From: Heterocephalus glaber
Lineage: Eukaryota > Chordata > Mammalia > Rodentia > Bathyergidae
DNA: 64,000 nucleotides
NCBI RefSeq assembly: GCF_000247695.1
Contig: NW_004624776.1
Coordinates: forward strand, 18,215,658-18,279,657
Direction of reading: 5' to 3'
In this document: in pieces, positions 35,601-50,567 of the stretch
How the letters are laid out: every line of letters starts with the position of its first letter
Position numbering within the stretch: the stretch's first letter is position 1
Notes under the pieces: generated by a model
What the model was told of the DNA's origin: nothing
The model's database searches: none
Seen by the model: the letters and a program-made list of their open reading frames with translations, nothing else
Position numbers and translations under genes: made by a program

Positions 35601-38600
35601 GAGGCAAAAAGGGGGAAAAGAATAAAATTATCCTTTTTTAAAGAGTCTTACAGAATAATACAAAGAAGTCAATGTAACAATCATATATTCAACCACCTAA
35701 AATTAATACTGAACAGTTCTTTACTCATCCTAAGCATTAAGCTCTGAAGGCACCTTCTCATCCATGGAGTTCCTAGTTTTACTTCCATGGCTCTGGGCAT
35801 CATGCCACCAGTTCCCCTTCTCAAACTCTCAACCCCTCCTCAGGTTATCACCTGCAAAGGATAATAAGTACAGTTTGCAGTCCCTGCCTTCCATTCTGTC
35901 TTCTTTCAGTCCACTCTCTGTAAAACCACCAGTATTAAATTTTAAAAATCCAGATACATTGCTCTTAATTATTCAATGGCATCCTAACTGCCTGCCGTAC
36001 CAACTCCCCAGCACTACAGTTTACAGGCTTCAGTCTTCCCAAACACGGCATCATCTTCATGAATTACCTCAACACAATTATTTTAACTGTGTGTCCTTTT
36101 ATCGGTACATTTTAGGTATACAATATAATGACATTCATCACTGGAAATTTGCACCTTTACATAGTCTCTCTTGGTTCTTATTTTTTCCCCATTCCCCTGC
36201 CCTCCCTTCAACCCCTCCATCCCTCCCTATTTACAAAGACCTTGTTTCCTTGTTTTTCATTTTCTCATATTAATTCCATTCCCTTCTTTCCTTTCCCCTA
36301 GCCCTCCCACTTCCTTCCCCTTTGCCCCTTTTCTTCCTATTTCACATTACCTATTATACCTTTAGTCCTTATTTACACTTTCAGTTTCTCACACCAGAGT
36401 AACTATTTGGTATTTACACATGTCAACGCAATTATTTAAAATCATAATGCCAAATAAGGAAAATGGGATTTACACACAATGGAGTAATGTGCTGCCATAA
36501 ACTTCATGCATCCATAGGTAAATGGGTGCAATTTAAGAACATAATGTTATGTGAAATAAGTCAAACACAAACTCAAATATGACACCATTTCTCTTAGATG
36601 AGAAACTATATCTATCTATGGAGAGAGAGGGAGTGAGGTGTAAGAGAGATAAATAGGAAGCAGGGAGGAGTTCAAATACTTGCCCAAATTACATATTTTA
36701 CTGTTTTAAAAATATTTCAATATATGCTTTCATTCATACAAATAGTTTCTCTTAATTCACTAAAAGTTTATTATTTTTTTGGTAAAAATAATAAGAGCTT
36801 AATGCCTCTGCTTGTCACGTTTGCCCCCCTCTCTCCCTCTGTCCCGAGCCTTTTTAGGGTTAACACCTACTCTCCTTTCAAAGGTCAGCCCCAACGAGAC
36901 CTTAGAAAGGCCTCATTGCTAACGAAGCTCTGCTTCATCTGTGACCTGGTGGCATTCACCGTACACCTTTACTGAGCTGGCTCTTCCCTGCCCACTTGCT
37001 GTCAAGAATTGTGATTTGTTCCGCCCGCTGCGCAAGCGCAAGGACCCGAGTTCGATCCCCGGTACCAAAAAAAAAGTAAAATCACAAAGAATTGTGATTT
37101 GTATTTCCAATGTGATACCTGGTGTAAGCAAGTGCTTGGTAAAAAGTGCTAATGAATGGTGAGGAAAACTGGGAAAAGCAGTATAGTATGGATTCTCTTT
37201 CTCTTCCCAACCTGCTAAATTTCAAACTAGATGGAATATGGCTCAGTTTCATGTCTTATTCTATTTTGTCTCCTTTCCCCTCTCATGTCATCAAAATCTA
37301 CATGATTCCACAAGAAAATTGTGTAAGTTACATCAAAATACTATATTCTGCTAACATACAAAGATTTTTTTTCTTTTTTTGGGAGATAAGGTCTTGCTGT
37401 ATAGCCCAGGCTACCTTTGAATTCACTACGTAACTCAGGCTGGTCTTGAATTCAAGGTGGTCCTCCTGCCTCAGCCTTCCAAGTGCCAGGATTACAAGTA
37501 TGTGACACCACACCTGGCTACAAAGATTTTTATTTTAAATGATATTTTTTAAATTTCCTTTTTTTTTGTAGTACTGCGGATTGGAATCCAGTGCTACACC
37601 CCTAGCCTCTCAAATGAATTTTTATTAAAGAGTTCTTGAAAATATAAAGTCATCAATAGAACAGTAAAGTTGGAACCAAGGATTTAATAACTATTATGAG
37701 CAAGAATATGAAAATTACAATAGTGCCTATGGTCAAAACTATAGTGGCTATGGAAGATATGATTATATTGGGTATAGCTATGGGGACTATGGATATGCAC
37801 AGGGATATGCTACAGTGTTCAACAGAGCACTTAGGGCGAGGCATCTTGAGGGGGTGTCAGTCATCAGAATAATTACCAGCTATAATAAAGGGGAGGACAC
37901 TGGAGAAAAAGGAGATGCCAAAGAAATCTACCTTGCAGGAAAACCCTAAAGACTAGTCATTTGTTGCTCTAGTTCTTTGTTTTTACTTTTTCCTTTACTA
38001 TGTTATGACTTAGTGTGGATGTGTGTTTATACGAATTTTATTTGTCTGATTTCTTGTTAAACCCCAAATACATTCTTATGTGACAAAAAGAACAGGGAAG
38101 CATCTCATTTAACAGAGCTGTTCTGCATAGTAAATAACTGAATCACTATTAATAGTCCCTTCCAGTTTTTACCTTTCTAGCCTTAAAAACACAGCTCACA
38201 TTTTGTCTATTCAAAATACAATCTAAAACTCCCAACACCTAATTTTCATTTTAACCCGCAAAAACTTCAATATAAATTCCTCAGTAAACATACCTATGAA
38301 TGAATTTAACCATATATGTAATTTTTAAAACTTCTGAAGTATAAATTACCTATAAAATACACAAATAATGCATGTGTGGGTCCACAGATTACATTATGCA
38401 CAAATGGTGTCACTTTCTTTGAGATATGAATAAAAATGAGGAAGAAAATGTTGCTTCTACACTATAAATCAGTGTACAAAAAGCCCTACCTCATAGTGTA
38501 TTCTCTCATTCATTTTATATTTATGAGGATCTCCTTGTGCCAGGTGTCCTTCTACTTGCTGGTGACCACTAGAGTCATTTGGTCACAGCACTACTTTTAA

Positions 38601-41600
38601 AAGTCGAGGGGGGTGCAGGGACAAGGAGGTGATACTGCTGAAGACAGAGAGGTCAGAGAACACCAGCAATAAAGGTAATGTTGAGCAGAGATGTAAATTA
38701 TGGGACAGGGCAAAGGGAGGATTCCAAACAGAAGGGACCATAACTACCTATCAGCTAAAAGAAGGTTACAGCTAATTAAAATCTCCCTGAAGTTGAGTGT
38801 GGTGGCATACACCCATCATCCTAGCATTCGGGCGGCTGAGCAGGGCTGACAAGTGGGAGTCCCGTCTGGACTACATAATGAGTCTCAAAAAACAAATCCA
38901 AACAACCAAAACTCTAAACAAAGCAGAAAACAAAAGCCATTTCAATGAATAAAATCAGGTAAGACATTAGATTAATGTATTTTTCTTTCCTAAAAGTATC
39001 TTTTGATATGTGCAAAATACAACAGTAATATACATCAACGTATTATGTATTAAGACCGTACATGTACTTCAGGAACTATCAATACCAGCAACTAGATATA
39101 TTTTCCTCAGAAGCGAATCACAAATTTTTTTTTTTAAGCAAAACATTTAATAAAGACAGGAAGAATGGACTGGGGAATAAAAAGAATTTCATCTATCCTC
39201 ATAGACCACGACATAGTCTGAGCCAGGGATTTAGCTCAGTGGTTCTGATGCCTGACTCGCAAGTGCAAGGTCCAGAGTTTGATCCCCAGTACCAAAAGAA
39301 AAAAAAAAGACATAGTCTGAGCCCCCACCTCAACCAGCTTTGGGCGGTCTGTAATTAATTACTGCCATTTGGATCTGAATGACAACTTTCACAAGTTGAA
39401 CTAGCAGTAAAACCTCAAGCATATAAAATAATCCTTATGCATTATGCAATCAACTTTGTAACACACCCTGATTTTTGGAAAGTGAAAGTGTCCCAGGAGG
39501 TATTTAACTTCTATTAGTTCACATTCCTAATCTAAAAAATGTAAAGAAGACTAGCCCAGGGTATCTTTAGGATTCAAAGAAATAGAGTGAGTCTGAGGAA
39601 AATACCCGTTACTGTTAGAAATAACCAAACCTCCCTAGCCCATTAAAAAAAATAAAGTTTTACTAAGCATACTATTTCATTAAAAAAAGTATACCTGTTC
39701 TAAAATCTGTCAGAGGAAGAAACGTCTTTACAATTTTATTAAACCTCTGCAATGCTTCTTCAAGGCTCTCTGATTCTGATTCCGAGCTAACTTGATTGTC
39801 ATTTGTGCCATTATGATGGTTAAACTGATTACAGTTTTCTATAGAATCAAGGCAAATATATACCTAAGTGGGCGAAAGGGAAGAAAGACACTTTCAAATT
39901 CTGTTATTTCTAATATTCACTTCACGGGGACCAAATTATTGTGGTAGGCGGCTTCCAATGTTCTCTCCCTTCTGCTGTTTACCCTCCCACGTCCCACTGT
40001 GCTGATCTTGGGGCCGCGTGCACCCCAGGGAAGTGGAGGTTGGTGATGGGGAGACCGGACTGTAAGGAACAGACGGTTCGTTTCCGTCTCGCGGCACTCG
40101 CGGTGGTGGAGAGAGCACGTGCAGTCCACCCAAGGGCCCAGGAGGCATCACGAGTGACTTGCTTGGGAAGTGGATTCTCTAGTCCCTACTGTCTTCACTT
40201 CGGCCTGAGAGAACATGAGTTAGGGTTAATTAAGCAGCTCCTGGATTCCTGAACCTCATGTGTGTTGCTTTAAGATGCTACATTTCGGGTAATCTGTTCT
40301 ATCACAATAGATAATACAAAAAATCATAAAGCCCAGCAACAGCTGTACAATGCTATGGCTGCTCTCTGATGAAATTAGGCAGCAAGTCCTCGCCAAGCTT
40401 GCCTTCCAGACCCTGGTGTACTGTATAGAAGGCTAAAGGAGCTGCCGATGCTGCTTGTCACTTTCTCTTTTGTTGGTCAAGGGATGTAGCTGATCTTCTT
40501 TAATGCATTCATTCATCCTCTGTCAATATTCACAGCACGTGACTTCAGTGTCAGGCACTTTCTCAATCTGGGGTGCGTTAATGAACAACACCGATGAAAC
40601 CCTATCTTCACGGGGTTCGCTTCTAGGGGAGGAGACAGCCAATCATCATACTGCAGGGAGAGGAAGGTGGCAAGTGGTACAGAAAAACAGAGCAGGGTGG
40701 AGAGCATCAGGGCTCAGTGCAGGAGAACAATGAGAGAGATGTTTAAGACTTCATAAACTGGAAACAAAACAGATAAAAACTAAAAATATTTTATAGAGGG
40801 AAACAGTTACATCCTAAAAATCTAAGTGACAGATGTAAACTGTAACCGTGAATAAAGGCTGATGACAAGAGGAAGCTCACAGGTGCTTAAGAAACATCTG
40901 CCTGGGCCGGGGATTTGGCCCAGTGGTTCCGTCGCCGGCCTTGCAAGCGCAAGAACTCGAGTTCGATCCCTGGTACCCAAAAAACAAACAAACAAACAAA
41001 AAGAAACATCTGCCTAAATAAACCAGACTCACAAGCTTAATGCCACATGGTATCTCTCATTGAGTAAGCTGACGTGCAAGCAAAAATAATAATAAACGAT
41101 GGACAGAAGGAGTCAAGGGGAAGGATCCCTTACAAATGGGAACGGTGAGGGGTGAGGGGGAGGGGAGAGGGACTGCAGAGACACCGTGTACAGGAATCCA
41201 ATAACCTCAGTGGATGTCAAGATCATTATGTCACAGACGTGAGCTAAGATCAGTAACATCAACAAAGATGGGGAAGGGGAAGGAAAGGAAGAAGGAGGGG
41301 GTGGGGGGAGGGGATGGAGGGGGAAGGGGAAGAGGACTGAAAGAAGAAACAAGTTGTATTATGTACCTATACCAACTCCCCAAGATGACTGTGAACTGCA
41401 TGCGGTGCTAATATGTACTAATAAAAACATAAAAAAAGAAACATCTGCCTCGTGAAGTATAACAAATGCTGGGAATCAGGCACAGTGGCCCACGCCTGTA
41501 ATCCCAGCTACTTGGGAGGCTGAAGCAGAAGGATTACAAATTGAGGCCAACCTGGGCAACTTGGTGAGACCCAGTCTCAAGAAAAAGAAAATTCTGGGCC

Positions 41601-44600
41601 AGGGATTTAGCTCAGTGGTTTCGCTGCCTGCTATGCAAGTGCAAGGACCTGAGTTCGATCCCCAGTACCAAAAAAAAAAAAAAAAAGAAAAAGAAAATTC
41701 TAAGGTATCACCAACCAGAGGTCACTAATTTTCCATTATTTACAATCCAGGAAGACAGAAATGAGGAGTCAATCCTAGTATTTAAGACCCAGATAATGCT
41801 ATGATTTTGAACCACCAACTAAGCACCTGCATGGCATACATACTTCATTAGGTGAGACAATGTGCTTCACTCGAACAGCGTACAGTCCTTCTGGCGGAGG
41901 CAGGGACGAAGACAAATATGATTGTAAAATAGGAGTCTCCATTTCAGACAAAAGTAATTCCTAAAACACCACAAAGAAATTCAAATTTCAGAATGACATT
42001 TAAAAAAATGACTACATTCTAAAACTTCATTATGGTGTCAACTTAATTCCAGCTGGCAGAAAGCAAGCTCTCCTACATAATGACTACCACAAAATGATTT
42101 AGAGTAATAGGACCAAAATGCGATGACAATTATCAGGATTCTTATGTCCCACAATTTAAAAAAAATATGGAAAAAAGACATGTTTACTGATGTACATATA
42201 TCTACATATGCACGTAAAATTCTTTAAGAACAGTTAATGAATGGCCACAGTAATTGTCACTAATGAATGGGACTGAGGTGCAGGATGGGGGCCATTTCCT
42301 TTTTCCTTTACACATATCTGTAGCACTTCACTTATTTTTAGACTAGGTAATGACTTTATAAGAAAAACTACAATAATACATGAAATGCCAAAGGAGGATT
42401 AAGTTGAAATAATAAAAAAGGTGAGTTCTCATTAAGTGTGGTAGCACGTGCCTATAATCTCAGCTACTTAGAAGGCTGAGGCAGGAGGATCAAAGGTTTG
42501 CATCCAGCCTAGGCAACTTAGTGAGAACTTATCTCAAAAACAAAAGAAGGGCTGGGGTTATAGCCTAGTAGTAGAGCACTGGCACTAAGCGACATAGTGC
42601 TCATGACTCTGGGTTCAATCCCTAGCACCACACACATACACACACACAAAAGGTGAATTCTTAAGATCTATAAAAGCATAAAGAAAACTATAAAATTATG
42701 TGCTTTGCCAGAGGATAGGGCAGGCAGTAGGTAAAAACTGTATAAACACATGGGTGCACAGCTTTCTGCAAAGATTAGCAACATCTTAAACACTTCTGTA
42801 TGTATTTATTTACTGGTACTGGGGATTGAACCCAGAGCAAGCTTTGGACTTGCTAGGCAAGCACTTCACTATTTAGGTACATCCTCAGATTCTGAAGTAT
42901 TTTTTGAAAGTTAAAAAAAATACTATGGTAATTAACATAAGCAGTGAAGCTATCATATTCAAATTTGTAGATTAGTTTCCAAATTGAGTGCAAAACTCAA
43001 AACAAATATTGAATCTGAGAAAGTTCAGGGAAATGTAACTACCCATTGTTAAAGTTTATTGATTTGTTACAAAGTGTGTGCTTTTACAAGAAGCATAGAT
43101 TATTTTTATAATCATAGAAATTAAATTTTACTAATAAAGTTTAACTTACTAAAACTTATTCTATGCCAAAAAAAATAAGTGACAAAATAAAATAAACAGA
43201 TAAATCAGGCTTCATCAAAAGTAAAACTTTGGTGCTTAAAGGACACCATCATGAAAGTTTGGGGCCGGGGATTTAGCTCAGTGGTGCCGCCACCTGCCTC
43301 GCAAGCGCAAGGTCCCGAGTTTGATCCCCAGGTACCAAAAAACTCAAAAAAACAAAAAAAGTGAAATGATAACCCAATGAGGGGAAAAAAGTACTTGTAA
43401 GTCATGTACCTAGAGAGGGACTAGTACACAGAATGTGCAAAAAACTTTTACAACTCAACAAGGATAATCTAAAAATGGGCAGTGAATTTAAATAGGTCTA
43501 TCCAAAGAAAATATATAAATGGCCAATAAGCCCATGAAAAGATGTTCAAAATAATTTATCATCAGTGACATGTGGTTCAAAATCTTACACACGTCCTAGG
43601 ATGGCTAGTGTTGGAGATGAATTCTGTGTTGCAAATGGGGAAAAAAAAAAACGTTTCTGAAAAGATTTTGGCAAGGTGAACTTTACTTCTGCAGAAGGGT
43701 GAGCTGCCAGACAAAGGTCAGCAAGGGGCAGGCACACTGAGCTGTTGGTTTGTCTGCATCTTATCCTTTAAGCCATATATGCAGTGGTCACTGTGCCCTA
43801 CTCTACTGGTGGGAACATGGCCTCGCAATCTAACTGGATTGATCGAGTTTAATGAGGTCATGATTGCTAGGCAAAGTAAGATTTGTGATCCAGAAAGCCC
43901 TTTGTTGCAAAGTTTTATGGCAGGTGGACAGGCATTTAGTCCCTTTGTTCCAAGTTTCCAAGGAATGGTGAAACAAGCACATGCACGTTTTACAAAAATA
44001 GATTTTTATAATAAAAATTATTTTTATAGAATTATTTAATTATTTCCTTTGACAGAAAAGACTACCTTTTCCCACATTAGAAAAAAAGTCAGATTATAAA
44101 TGTTGGTAAGATCATAGAGAAAATGGAACCCTATACATTATTCCTGGTGTGAATGTAAAATGGTATGGCCACTTTGGGAACTAGTCTTCAAGTTTCTAAA
44201 AATGTTAAACATGGTCACTGTGAGACCTAGTAATTCTATTCCTAGTTATATACCCAAGAGTGAGAAAAATATATGTCCACATAAAAATTTGCTTATGAAC
44301 ATTCACAGCAAGCATTATGATCACTAAAAGATGGAAACAAGCTAAGTCCACCAATGGATGAATGGATAGACAAAATATATCCACACAATGGAATTTTATT
44401 TGGCAATAATGAGGAATAATCTGCTACTATGTACTACAACATGCTTGAACCTTGAAAATAAGCCAAGTGATAAACCAGAGACAAAGGAACACATATTGTA
44501 TGATTCCATTTATGAAATACCTAGAACAGATGAAGCCACTGAGAGAGTCTAAGAGGTTACCATGAAGCTGGGAAAGGGAAGAATGGAGAATGACCGATGC

Positions 44601-47600
44601 TGGTACAGAGTTTCTTTTAGGAGTACTTTAGATTTACTGGTACTGCACAACTTGGTGAGTAATACTAAAAACTAGTGAATTATACATTTTAACAAGGTGA
44701 ATTTCCAGTATGCAAATAATGTCTCAATAATGCTGTTACAAAGTTATTTCCCGGGCTGGGGATTTAGCTCAGTGGTTTGGGCGCCTGCCTTGCAAGCACA
44801 AGGTCCTGAGTTCAATCCCCGGTACCAAGAAAAAAAAAAAAAAAGATTACATAAAAATTATTTCCTAATCTTTTCGATCTTTTTATTGATGGAGTGTCTA
44901 GAAAGTCTCCAAAATACTTAGATTTCGACTTACCTCAAATTTTATTTCCCATATTTCTTCCTCATATTTTTTATAGTTTGTTGGTTTCTGAAATAATATA
45001 GTAGTATTAATGAGTAAAACCACTTAGAGCCATATAGCACCGGTTGTAAGGCACTTTTTGCATCCCCTCCAAAATTGGTCAATGTACTTGATGACATTCA
45101 TTTAGTTATTTCAGATTAGCACAGCAAAATCTATTTTATTACTTACCTTTCAACTGTAAGCATCCTTAAAATAAAAACTACACACGTGTCAATAATAGTT
45201 TAAAGGGCCAGGGATTTAGCTCAGTGGTTCTGGCGCCTGCTGTGCAAGCAACTGAGTTTGAGCCCCAGGACCAAAAAAAAAAAAAAAAAAGTAGTAACTT
45301 TTTATGTTGAGCACAACACTCAATGTATCATTGTTTATTATCACTAAAGTGAATATTAAAAAACCTATAAGTGAACTGTGAAATAAAAATGTTACTATGA
45401 TGCATATGCTAGTCCTAAAGGAAATGTGAAACTATATCTAAAATATTAAAAATGGAAGCACAGGAAACTGGAATGGGTTATATATTGAATCTAAGCTCAA
45501 AATGTGGCAAGGAATTTCTTGTGAGAAGGCAAATGGGAGAAAAGTTATAAAAGTTTCTTTTATATTTGGGACTAGAAGCAATTCAGAATTTCAAATATTT
45601 TATATTATTTACACAGACTTTGCTGATTTAGCATCTCTAGTCTGAAAAGTAAAAATGGTCCAAGATCTGAAGCTTTTTGAGTGTCATGTTGAGACTCAAA
45701 AAGTTCTGAATTTAGGAACACTTTTAGATTTTGTATTTTCAGATTAGGGAAACTCAATCTGTAACATATCAAATTCTCATCAAGTCAAAGGAAAAAAACA
45801 TTTTATCTAGGGAGAGAGTCCTTTTCTGGCACTAAATTCCATACAGATTTTATAATGTACATCCCTTATTCTAAAGTCACTAACATCTGAGTGTCTCATT
45901 AGGTTTGAAGAGACAAAAACATTAATGGAATTGAGATGGGACATTAGGGTATGGCAAAGCTGGCTGGGGAAGTAGGTGTGACTTCTTAATTATAAAATCT
46001 AGGACACATGCACAGAACAGTTCCCAAAAACCCGCATGGACTTCTCGTGAGAACCTAAGCAGGTTTTCAATAGCATGGCCGAAACCTGATGTCAGCCTGA
46101 AGAGGGGAAGATACAAAAAGGACAGTCCACATTGAGTTTCTGCCACTATGTTCTCTCTTTCATGGTGGCTCACCTTCACACTGCAGGGTGTACTTCTTTT
46201 CCTACTTTTACTTGACGCAAACTCGCTCTGCAGAGCCTGTTTCTTTTCCTAACTTTAATAAAACTTCGTTACCATTTGTGCTTGTCTTGACTAATTCTTT
46301 GCTCAGGACAGAACAAAAAAAACAAACCCTAGAAACCACCTCAAGAAGGAGACTCCAGAACCCCAAACTCTGGTAACAGAATCTTAAAGTAGATAGTCTT
46401 TTTCAGCACATGTATAAAGTATGATAGAAAGTATTGCTTGTTCAACAAAGAATTTACAAATTCTCATCTTAGACTCTGACTCTGTTAGGTATGTTGAATC
46501 ATGTTTAAGACCTGAGGTGTAAGACAAAATGTGACATTTTAAGTCAAATTTTTATAGAAAAAGTTCACTTACTTCTTTAAATACCTCCTCAGAATATTCA
46601 AAACTGCAATATTTATGGTGTGCCATAAAATAGGAAAGTGACAGTCCATCAAAATAGAGATGAATACACAACTTCCCCCATGGATTTTCAGGCAATTCCT
46701 ATTTCAGTTCAAAAAGAAGATTGTTAGTATAAAAATAAAGTCTACATATAAACTCTTATAGTGAGCAATGAAATTAAGCTTCTGATAACAATTTTACCAG
46801 TTTGAGTAGTAACTAATTTCATAGAACTTTCTTCTTAGTATTTTGGAGTGTTATAGAGCAGTGATTCTACTACTTTGATTTGTGTTAAAAGATATTTGCA
46901 TCTCCATATGATACGGAAAAGTTTTAGATAACTTAATAGATTGAATATTAAGGTAGTTGTAGAAGCAAAATAAGTAATGTGTTCTTTTAAGATTTGCTTT
47001 TCCTGTAACTCCTTGTTTAAGGTGAGGATTATCTGACTCTAACCAGTAACTTCATTAACCTAACAAATTTACAATGTATATGGCCTATCTTGTGTCTGTG
47101 ACTTGTAAATAGGAACTGGAATTGTATTTACTTATCAAAGACCATTAGGGATGAGATAATGGCTAAAAAGGACATAAAAAGGGAAACGCTGAACAAAGGG
47201 GGTGCGGATAAGGACCAGACTGGTTTCTGGCATTCCCATCCCCTCGTGAGAAGAAATTTTATTATTTTATCCGAATTCTGTGTCTCTGTGTATTTCTTTC
47301 CGAGATTTCTGCAACACATACACTATGGAGTTTCCTGGTTATTCACTAGAAACTATACATAATTTACTATATTCACCTTCTTGAGATGAATCTCATAATT
47401 TATACTAAGCAGGAGAAAGAAAAGGGAATAAAGACAGAGAAATGAAATGTATTTAAAAACATCCCCAAATGGCAAGAATCAGAGGAAATTAATACTCTAA
47501 TAGGAGGAGTCATGACAGTGGCTTTAAAACTCTGAAAAAAGCCCATCACAATTTTTAGGTACTGAATGGGCCCATAAACTGGTAAGTCTTTGTCCAAATT

Positions 47601-50529
47601 CATTTCCTGACTTGGTTACAGAATTGCCTCCTCACAGACTGCCCTGCTACCTTTTGCTACTATCCAGTCTTCTATCAGCACAGTAGCCAGGAGGAAACAT
47701 TGTACTTCCAGGTCAGATCCTGTGGTGTGCTTCAGGGTAGCACAGGCCCGGCCTTCACCACCGAAGCTCTGCCATTCCTCCCACACACTGCTGTTCCCGC
47801 CTCAGAGTCTCTGGCACCTTTGGGCAATGATGATTGTCCTCTTGACTCAAATGCTACCTGACCACCACGTTTAACATGGGCCCTCCTCCCACCTTTCCTG
47901 CTTTTTCTGCCGATGACTTATCGGTAACAGACATTCTATTTTTATCTTGTTTTACAGGTCCCCACCACTAAATGAGAAGCTCCACAAAGGGAGGCATGTC
48001 TGACTGCTCCATCTTGGCTGCATCTCCAGGTCAAGGGCAGCATCTCTCAGCATGAATGACCAAGGAGCACATCTGGGTGAGGATGTCAAGAGGGCTGGGA
48101 GAAGGTGCATTTAGGGTTTAAGAAAACCAGCAGCCTACACTAAACTACAAAGGGGTCTTCTGACTAAGCTACCTGACCAAATGAAAAAGTTCTATGTCTC
48201 TCTCTTCAATGATCTTCCGTGGGGTCTCTGAGCAACTAGGGACAGCCACTTTCTCATTAAGTGGATCTGTGACATTTTAGGTCATTATCACTTTAACACA
48301 GAAATAAGTTTTCTTACCATTTTTCTCTCTTCCCACTCAGCTCTCAAACAGCTGTAGGCTAGTCTTAATGAGTAAGGTTGGGTGAAATATACCCAGATCA
48401 TAATTTTATAATGAAAAATTTACTTTTGCATTATATTAGCTGGGTGGGTGTCATAGTAGCTGCATGACAGGAGGAATACAGGAAGTGATCTTTGTGTTCA
48501 CCCACTTGTGTGACAAACAGCAAGGTATGTGCACATGTGACAAATCATCAATAGGTGAGTTTTACCACTTTATGCTCCATGTTATATTTTTGTGCATTTA
48601 TACTTTGATTAAATGTTTTGTTTTAATTTCTCTTACAGAATTAGCCCAATTCAGTACAATATCACTTGAAAACCTGCTTTTACAACTTTGGAAGGAGGTT
48701 GAAAGTGATTCATCAAGTGATTCACCTACCGATGAAGATGATCTTATGAACCTGACAATTCCACTCTTAGGTATGTATTTGAGAGAAATGAAAGCATACA
48801 CCCCTACAAAGACAGCTCAGCTGGAGGAGCAGAGGGAAGACTTGTTCTAGAATATTCTCAGTAACTGTATTTATGATAGGCAAGAACTGGAAACAGTGTA
48901 AATGTCCACTTACAGAAGGACTGAATATTCTGTGATGTTTTTATATAATGGAATTTACTTACCTAAGACACAGATGAATTTCAAAATATACTAAATGAAA
49001 GAAGCCTTATGAAAAAGAATACACACTGTCTGATTCCATTTCCACGTTCCTAGCTTTGTTTCTTTGCTCCTTTTGCAGACAGTTCTAGGCTGCTCCACAG
49101 ATGAGAATGGCTGAGAGCCTGGGCTGGAATAGCTCCCAGCTAAGATAATCACTACCATTACTAAGTGCTTAAGGGCCTGGCACTACCCTGAAAGTTAAGT
49201 ACCGTTCCTGTTTTATGGATGAGACAACCTGGCCTCAGACAGAGTAGGTGACTTGCCCATAGTTATATGAAAAATAAGTGTTGTAGCTGGACCTATCCAA
49301 AGACTGTCTTTTCTCCAGAACAGCACACGGCATCTCACCCCAAGGGTGCTTTTGTCAAGAGAAAGGGGTCGGGTGGTGGTGGGGGGCGGCCAGAATGTTA
49401 GAAAGGTAAACTATTGTGTTGCAAATCTTTTTTAGAGTAGAGACTACCTTCTCTCTCCTCCTCCTAACCTCTGAGGTACATTCCCAACACTTTCAGATGG
49501 AGTCTCACTAAATTGCCTTGGCTGGCTTTGAATTGGCAAATCTTGTCTCAGCTTCCCAAACAGCTCAGGTTATAGGCCTGTGGCCGACTGTACCCGGCTT
49601 GTAACAGGATTTTGAAGCCAGATCTGCAGAGCCTATAGTGAACTTCCTAGAAGACAAATTTTTATGACTCAGATCATATAAACTAAAGTTGTGAGAGTGA
49701 GATGGAGCAAGAAATGACAAAGAAGTAGAGAATGAAGACCTCATTAAGATGAGAGAGAAAACAATAATGTAAATAAATATTTGATTAGTCGAAATGTTAC
49801 AAAATGGTCACGTTCAAGTTAGGTCGGAAAATGTTATTCGGTTCTTCCCAGGGTGAAAACTATTGGAAGGAATGCCAACACTGTGATTTAATGTTGGAAA
49901 CTGTTTGTAATGGACAGATTGGGACTGGAATTGATCAATTACAACAGAGGAAGAACAGTATACTGCCCAAAGAACTCCATAAAAGAATTCTGGAGCAGAC
50001 CGGTGACGAGACAGGTAAAACATCAAAAGAACTTTATAATAAAATAGCAAGATCAGCGAGATGTCAAGTATGTCCTCCAAAAATAAGACAGGAAAACAAA
50101 ACACATACGCTATCACTATAAATGACACTTGTATACAGAACATGCCATTTTTATGTGTGAAGACTGCCTTATGTGTCACAACTGAAGTAAAGATCATTTT
50201 TGTTGTACTTTTATTTTCATCATAGTTCATATAGGAATTTATGCTGTTATTTTTTAGATTTTGTAAACAAAAAAAATTGATGTTGAAAATGTTGATGTTT
50301 GTTATAAACCCTGAATATTATTAATTTAGTACTTTATTTTCCTGGTAGTTAAGAATGCTTAGAAGGGTTTCCTTTTTTACTTTCGGTAGCTTGAGATATC
50401 ATGTAAGAAATCTAGAGGCCATGCGTCTTCTCAAGAAATCACAGGAAGGTCAAGGCGGCCAGTAATAGAGGAAGTGGACACACGGACACACGGACACACA
50501 CACACGGACACACACACACACGGACACAC

Positions 50530-50567
<38 letters not shown>

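Noticed and set aside
35764..36273. 169-codon open frame on the + strand
   Set aside because: Its second half is the antisense L1 3'UTR, and the translation is low-complexity.
50479..50566. Regular short repeats as a possible CRISPR-like array
   Set aside because: It is a CA microsatellite in a mammalian intron; no unique spacers.
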